Of a DNA stretch of 10,160 bases, positions 6,381-10,160 are shown piece after piece. Position 1 is the first letter of the stretch. Every line of letters starts with the position of its first letter. The notes below the pieces were generated by a model. It had not been told where the DNA came from. It searched no databases and saw only the letters and a list, made by a program, of their open reading frames with translations. This DNA is from Chitinophagaceae bacterium (GTDB taxonomy: Bacteria > Bacteroidota > Bacteroidia > Chitinophagales > Chitinophagaceae): NCBI GenBank assembly GCA_947459455.1, contig CANHEC010000034.1, forward strand, positions 1 to 10,160, read 5' to 3'. The position numbers and the translations under genes were made by a program.

Positions 6381-7973
6381 ATGATACGCAAAACCATGAA
6401 GCTTGCAGGATTGGTGCTGAGCGCCGCCGTCATCTTCTCGGCTTGTACCAAAGACCTTGACCGGTTTCCGCTGAACGACCTGACGCCGGACAAGGTGTAT
6501 GCCGATGCTGCCGGATATAACAGGGCAGCTGCTAAATTGTACGGCGCCTTTGCCCTCACCGGGAACTCGGGCGGTGCCGGTTCTGGCGATATTTCATTCA
6601 TCGATGAAGGCACTTCTGACTTCCTCCGCCTGTTTTGGAAGGCCCAGGAGCTGACCACCGACGAAGCAGTGGTAGCCTGGAACGACCCCGGCATCCAGGA
6701 TTTTCATAACATGAACTGGAGCAGCAGCAACCCTATGTTGCAAGGCCTGTACTACCGTGCCATCTATCAAATTACGCTGGCCAATGAGTTCATTCGGGAG
6801 TCAACCGATGGCAAACTGGCTTCACGCAACATTTCGGGCGCAGCCGCCGATAATATCCGCCGCTTTCGGGCAGAGGCCCGCTTTTTGCGTGCCTTTCAGT
6901 ACTGGGTGCTGATGGATTTGTTTGGCAACCCGCCTTTTGTGACGGAGAATGATCCGATTGGTGTATTCTTTCCGCCACAAATCTCTCGCAATGAGCTGTT
7001 CAATTTTGTAGAGAAAGAACTGCGTGAAGTAGAGCCGGCTTTGGCTGCCCCGCGGGCCAATGAATACGGCCGTGCCGATCAGGCCGCTGCCTGGTCGCTG
7101 CTGGCTCGTATGTACCTGAACGCACAGGTATATACCGGCACCGCTAAATTCACAGAGGCCATCACGTACTCCAAAAAAGTGATTGACGCCGGCTACAAAC
7201 TGGAGCCTAACTACCGTCACCTGCACCTGGCCGACAACCATCTGAACAAAGACGAGTTCATCTTCACCATCAACTATGATGGTATCCGTACTCAAAACTT
7301 TGGTGGCACCACGTTTTTGGTGCATGCGGCTGTTGGCGACAATATGAACCCCACCGATTTTGGTATCAACGGTGGCTGGTTTGGTCTGCGCACCACCCGT
7401 CGCCTGCCACAGCTGTTCAGCGATCCGAGCGGTAACACCGATCGTCGGGCGCAGTTCTTCCAAAACAACCTGGAGATTAATGACATCAGCCGATTTGTAG
7501 ATGGCTGGGCCGTGACCAAATTCAGGAATGTAAACCGCGCCGGCCAGCCCGGCAGCGATCCGCAGGGCACTTTTGCCGACAATGATTTTCCGCTGTTTCG
7601 CCTGGCTGAGATGTACCTGATTTATGCCGAGGCGCACCTGCGTGGTGGCAGTGGTGGTAGTGCCGATTTGGCCCTGCAGTATGTAAATGCACTGCGTACC
7701 CGTGCCAACAACGGCAGCACCGGTGCCAACATCAACAGTACACAGCTGACACTGGATTTTGTGTTGGACGAACGCGGCCGCGAACTGTACTGGGAAGGCT
7801 TCCGCCGTTCGGACCTGATTCGCTACAACCGCTTTACCGAAGCCAGCTACCTGTGGCCGTGGAAAGGCGGGGTACGTGATGGCCGTGGCGTCGAATCATT
7901 CCGTCGTCTGTTCCCCATTCCGCTTACAGATGTCATTTCCAACCCGAATCTGAAGCAGAATCCTAACTATTAA
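6381..7973 (+). CDS. susD: SusD/RagB-family surface glycan-binding lipoprotein
   Basis: The 530-residue protein would sit on the outer surface, bind oligosaccharide and close over SusC. The ATG at 6381 is chosen over an in-frame TTG at 6351: it gives a compact lipoprotein signal (MIRKTMK, hydrophobic core, FSAC) with lipid Cys22. A second ATG at 6396 would also leave a workable signal. C-T-K-D after cleavage resembles the Bacteroidota surface lipoprotein export signal. Family hallmarks: the RFRAEARFLRAFQYW helix (161-175) followed by DLFGNPPFV, the TPR-like segment LLARMYLNAQVY, FRLAEMYLIYAEA, LDERGRELYWEGFRRSDLIR (462-481) and the C-terminal PIPLTDVISNPNLKQNP. The gene is 100 bases after susC and 26 before the susE-like gene, so it is in the same operon. 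The family call is firm; ligand identity rests on context. Confidence 0.96.
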   Translation: MIRKTMKLAGLVLSAAVIFSACTKDLDRFPLNDLTPDKVYADAAGYNRAAAKLYGAFALTGNSGGAGSGDISFIDEGTSDFLRLFWKAQELTTDEAVVAWNDPGIQDFHNMNWSSSNPMLQGLYYRAIYQITLANEFIRESTDGKLASRNISGAAADNIRRFRAEARFLRAFQYWVLMDLFGNPPFVTENDPIGVFFPPQISRNELFNFVEKELREVEPALAAPRANEYGRADQAAAWSLLARMYLNAQVYTGTAKFTEAITYSKKVIDAGYKLEPNYRHLHLADNHLNKDEFIFTINYDGIRTQNFGGTTFLVHAAVGDNMNPTDFGINGGWFGLRTTRRLPQLFSDPSGNTDRRAQFFQNNLEINDISRFVDGWAVTKFRNVNRAGQPGSDPQGTFADNDFPLFRLAEMYLIYAEAHLRGGSGGSADLALQYVNALRTRANNGSTGANINSTQLTLDFVLDERGRELYWEGFRRSDLIRYNRFTEASYLWPWKGGVRDGRGVESFRRLFPIPLTDVISNPNLKQNPNY

Positions 7974-7999
7974 TCCACCACAGCTAAAAACGAACAGTT

Positions 8000-8845
8000 A
8001 TGAAAAAACTCACGATCATAAGCGCTTTGGCCGCCTTTGTAGTGGTGGGCTGGGGTTGCGAAAAGGATCAGAACAAAGTGTTCTACGAGGATGGAACAGC
8101 CCCCGTGCTGACCATTTCGACCACTTCGCCGGCATTGACGCCGGGCGCTGCGTTCGACAAGGACCCTGCCATCAGCTTTAATTGGACCAACCCGAACTAT
8201 AAGCTGACGACCGGGCGCAGTTCGCACGATGTAAACTACCGACTGGAAATAGACACCGTAGGTGCCAACTTCGGCAGCCGCTCCAAAGGTATTGTCGCAG
8301 TTTCCCGCGATTTGAGCCGCAACTACACCGTAGGCGAGTTCAATGCCCTGTTGAGCGGTGCCAACTTCATGAACCTGCCTGCCGACCGCAATTACAATTT
8401 CGAGGCACGGGTCATCAGCAGCATTGGCCTGAGCGGTGGCATGTCGCTCACCAGCAATGTGGTGCGCTTTTCAGCCCGCCCGTTCAGCCCTCCGCCAGCT
8501 GTAGCGCCGCCCACTGCCAACACGCTTTGGGCTACCGGCAATGCTTTCAGCAGCGGCTGGAGCAATCCGCTGGGTGCACCCTTTGATGCACAGCAGCGTT
8601 TTACCCGCCTCTCGAACACCTTGTACGAGCTGACTGTAGATATGCCCGGTGGCGGCAACTACAAGCTGATACAGGAGCAAGGCAACTGGGGTACCCAATT
8701 CCACATGATTGATGGCGGCACCTGGGAAGCAGGTCAGTTCCGTCAGCGTGATGCGGAGCCCGGCTTTATTGGCCCGCCCACTGCCGGCAAGTACAAGATC
8801 ACCGTGAACTTCCAGAGCGGTCGTTTCAACGTAGTAAAACAATAA
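8000..8845 (+). CDS. susE: SusE-like starch-binding outer-membrane lipoprotein, one binding module
   Basis: The 281-residue lipoprotein probably binds starch at the cell surface and has no enzyme motif. It starts MKKLTIIS and ends its signal at GWG-Cys20, followed by E-K-D, which suits surface export. The N-terminal part (about 35-160) is the SusE-type immunoglobulin-like domain (APVLTIS, FNWTNP, YRLEID, NFEARVISSIG). A Pro-rich linker (about 161-173, FSPPPAVAPP) leads to one CBM-like module (174-281) with GNAFSSGW, YKLIQEQGNWG and a C-terminal GKYKITVNFQSGRFNV. Trp residues at SSGW and GNW are candidate sugar-stacking positions by comparison with the two modules of the next gene. From memory, Bacteroides thetaiotaomicron SusE has two such modules and is about 100 residues longer. 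It is 24 bases from the next gene, which is a paralogue. Confidence 0.88.
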   Translation: MKKLTIISALAAFVVVGWGCEKDQNKVFYEDGTAPVLTISTTSPALTPGAAFDKDPAISFNWTNPNYKLTTGRSSHDVNYRLEIDTVGANFGSRSKGIVAVSRDLSRNYTVGEFNALLSGANFMNLPADRNYNFEARVISSIGLSGGMSLTSNVVRFSARPFSPPPAVAPPTANTLWATGNAFSSGWSNPLGAPFDAQQRFTRLSNTLYELTVDMPGGGNYKLIQEQGNWGTQFHMIDGGTWEAGQFRQRDAEPGFIGPPTAGKYKITVNFQSGRFNVVKQ

Positions 8846-8869
8846 TCCCCACGCAAAAACGCAAATCGT

Positions 8870-10012
8870 ATGAAGCTGTTTAATAAGTTTTTGGCCGCCG
8901 GCGCTGCGCTGGCTCTTGGCCTGGCAGCCTGCGAAAAGGTGTCGGAACTGCCCTTTTTTGCCGACGGCAAGGCACCGGTGCTGAGCAGCTCGGTGTCGTC
9001 GCTGGCACCGGCAGCCGGCGACAGTAACAAGTTTGTACTGTCGTTTACCTGGACCGATCCGCAATACAGCACCAGCGCTGCTTCAAACAAATACATCATT
9101 CAGCTGGACAGTGCCGGCCGCAACTTCAGCAAGGCCATCAGCCGCGAAGTAACCGGCGAACGCAGCTATTCATTTTTGGGCAAAGACCTGAATACCGCTT
9201 TGCTGGCGTTTGGGTTGGAGTTTGGTAAGCCTTACGACATTGAGGCCCGGGTGATATCATCTTACGGCAACAATAACGAGCGGTACACTTCTGCTCCTGT
9301 TACCATCCGCTACACCCCGTACAGAATTCCTCCGCGAGTACCGCTGCCCAGCACCGGCCGCCTGTTTATAGTAGGCGATGCTACAGAAGGCAGCTGGGGC
9401 AACCCGGTTCCCACTCCCAGGCAGGAGCTGACCCGTATAGATGAAACTACCTTCGGAGGCGTTTTCTACCTCATTGGTGGCGGCTCTTACCTCATCATCC
9501 CCGAAAACGGACAGTGGCGCAAATACTCTGTAGCCGATGGCAGCTTGCCCAACCTGTGGCAGGGTGGCGATTTTGGCCAGGAGCTGAGCAGCAACTTCCC
9601 TGGTCCGCTGGTGGATGGCTGGTACCGTATCATCCTCGACTTCCAGCGTGGTCGCTTTACCGTAACGCCATTTACACAGCAGCATGGTTTGCCGCAAAAC
9701 CTGGTAATAGTAGGTGGGGCCACCCCCGGCGGCTGGGCCAATGATCCGACCAACACGCAGCGTTTCACTCGTCGAAACGCTACGCAGTGGGACATCACCA
9801 TCAACCTGACCGCTGGCCAGGAGTACCTGATACTGCCTGAGCCCGGCAACTGGGGCAAAAAGTATGGTGTGGATGACAATGGGATAGAAGCGGCTAAACT
9901 GGCTGGTGTTTTGAAGCCAGAAGGACAAAATTTCAAAGCACCGAATACCACCGGCAACTACCGAATAGTAGTAGACTTTGTGAACAACAGCTATGTGCTG
10001 ACCCGTCAATAA
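8870..10012 (+). CDS. susF: SusF/SusE-like starch-binding outer-membrane lipoprotein, two binding modules
   Basis: This 380-residue lipoprotein is a paralogue of the preceding protein with one more binding module. Its signal ends in a good lipobox, LAAC, with lipid Cys21 followed by E-K. The N-terminal domain (about 36-155) matches the upstream gene at KAPVLSSS, FTWTDP, IIQLD and IEARVISSYG. A short Pro linker (RIPPRVPLP) is followed by module A (about 160-268: RLFIVGDATEGSW, YLIIPENGQW, YRIILDFQRGRFTV) and module B (about 276-380: NLVIVGGATPGGW, YLILPEPGNWG, YRIVVDFVNNSYVL). The repeating pattern G-x-W, Y-L-I-x-P-E-x-G-x-W and Y-R-I-x-x-D-F supports two copies of the same fold. It would help hold starch near the amylase and SusCD. 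It is the last gene of the operon, and a terminator follows. Whether it is called SusF or a second SusE is a naming matter; the gene symbol rests on order and module count. Confidence 0.86.
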   Translation: MKLFNKFLAAGAALALGLAACEKVSELPFFADGKAPVLSSSVSSLAPAAGDSNKFVLSFTWTDPQYSTSAASNKYIIQLDSAGRNFSKAISREVTGERSYSFLGKDLNTALLAFGLEFGKPYDIEARVISSYGNNNERYTSAPVTIRYTPYRIPPRVPLPSTGRLFIVGDATEGSWGNPVPTPRQELTRIDETTFGGVFYLIGGGSYLIIPENGQWRKYSVADGSLPNLWQGGDFGQELSSNFPGPLVDGWYRIILDFQRGRFTVTPFTQQHGLPQNLVIVGGATPGGWANDPTNTQRFTRRNATQWDITINLTAGQEYLILPEPGNWGKKYGVDDNGIEAAKLAGVLKPEGQNFKAPNTTGNYRIVVDFVNNSYVLTRQ

Positions 10013-10033
10013 CCGACAGGCAAAACTGTCAGA

Positions 10034-10077
10034 CGAAAGCGGTTGTGGTCAATATTGGCTACAACCGCTTCGCTTTT
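10034..10077 (+). terminator. Rho-independent terminator of susCDEF operon
   Basis: AAGCGGTTGT (10037-10046) pairs exactly with ACAACCGCTT (10061-10070). The stem can gain two inner pairs (including one G-U) and outer CGA/TCG pairs past a bulged A. The right arm runs into CGCTTTTG, a four-T tract. It begins about 20 bases after the susF-like stop. A small GACAG/CTGTC hairpin (10015-10019 with 10026-10030) lies between. Confidence 0.75.
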
Positions 10078-10160
10078 GTACCAATATTCGGCCTCCGGGG
10101 TCCGGGCGAACAGCCGCCCTTTGCCTTACATTTACCGTATCATGACAGCAAATGCACTCC

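Noticed and set aside
6822..7637. Minus-strand open frame of 271 codons opposite susD
   Set aside because: It mirrors the codon pattern of susD, overlaps it fully, and shows no coherent protein features.
1..10160. CRISPR arrays, insertion sequences, tRNA or rRNA genes, phage or defence genes
   Set aside because: None were seen: no regular direct repeats, no transposase motifs or terminal repeats, and the five genes plus short gaps account for nearly all of the window.

Overview
The window holds a complete, ordinary-looking Sus-type starch/maltodextrin utilisation locus of a Bacteroidota bacterium, probably of the Chitinophagaceae or a related group. The evidence is an adjacent susC/susD pair, three lipoproteins with Bacteroidota-style surface-export residues after the lipid cysteine, A-rich translation starts with no Shine-Dalgarno sequence, and a modular secreted amylase. 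The lineage is inferred from gene style, not from a marker gene. All five genes lie on the + strand.

Layout. Positions 1-123 are an AT-rich upstream region with two abutting inverted repeats. Positions 124-3066 encode a secreted multi-domain GH13 alpha-amylase with all catalytic residues intact; a 14-bp perfect-stem hairpin at 3072-3113 closes it. Positions 3114-3319 are a leader/promoter region for the next operon. It carries a second copy of the 15-bp core of the upstream dyad, TGTAAAAAATACACA. Then follow susC (3320-6280, TonB-dependent transporter), susD (6381-7973, surface glycan-binding lipoprotein), a susE-like gene (8000-8845, one C-terminal starch-binding-like module) and a susF-like gene (8870-10012, two such modules). 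A rho-independent terminator lies at about 10034-10077. The last 80 bases hold no supported gene, though an ATG at 10142 could begin the next one.

How the genes fit together. The amylase would cut starch outside the cell. The SusE/F-like and SusD lipoproteins would hold starch and oligosaccharides at the surface. SusC with SusD as lid would import maltooligosaccharides using TonB energy. The shared dyad upstream of both transcription units suggests that one regulator controls both, although the amylase is insulated by a terminator. No regulator gene, periplasmic neopullulanase (SusA) or alpha-glucosidase (SusB) is in the window.

I see no sign of a wholly new system. The most interesting points are the shared dyad, the one-plus-two module pattern of the SusE/SusF pair, the non-lipoprotein amylase with unassigned end domains, and a potential structure in the long susC-susD gap.
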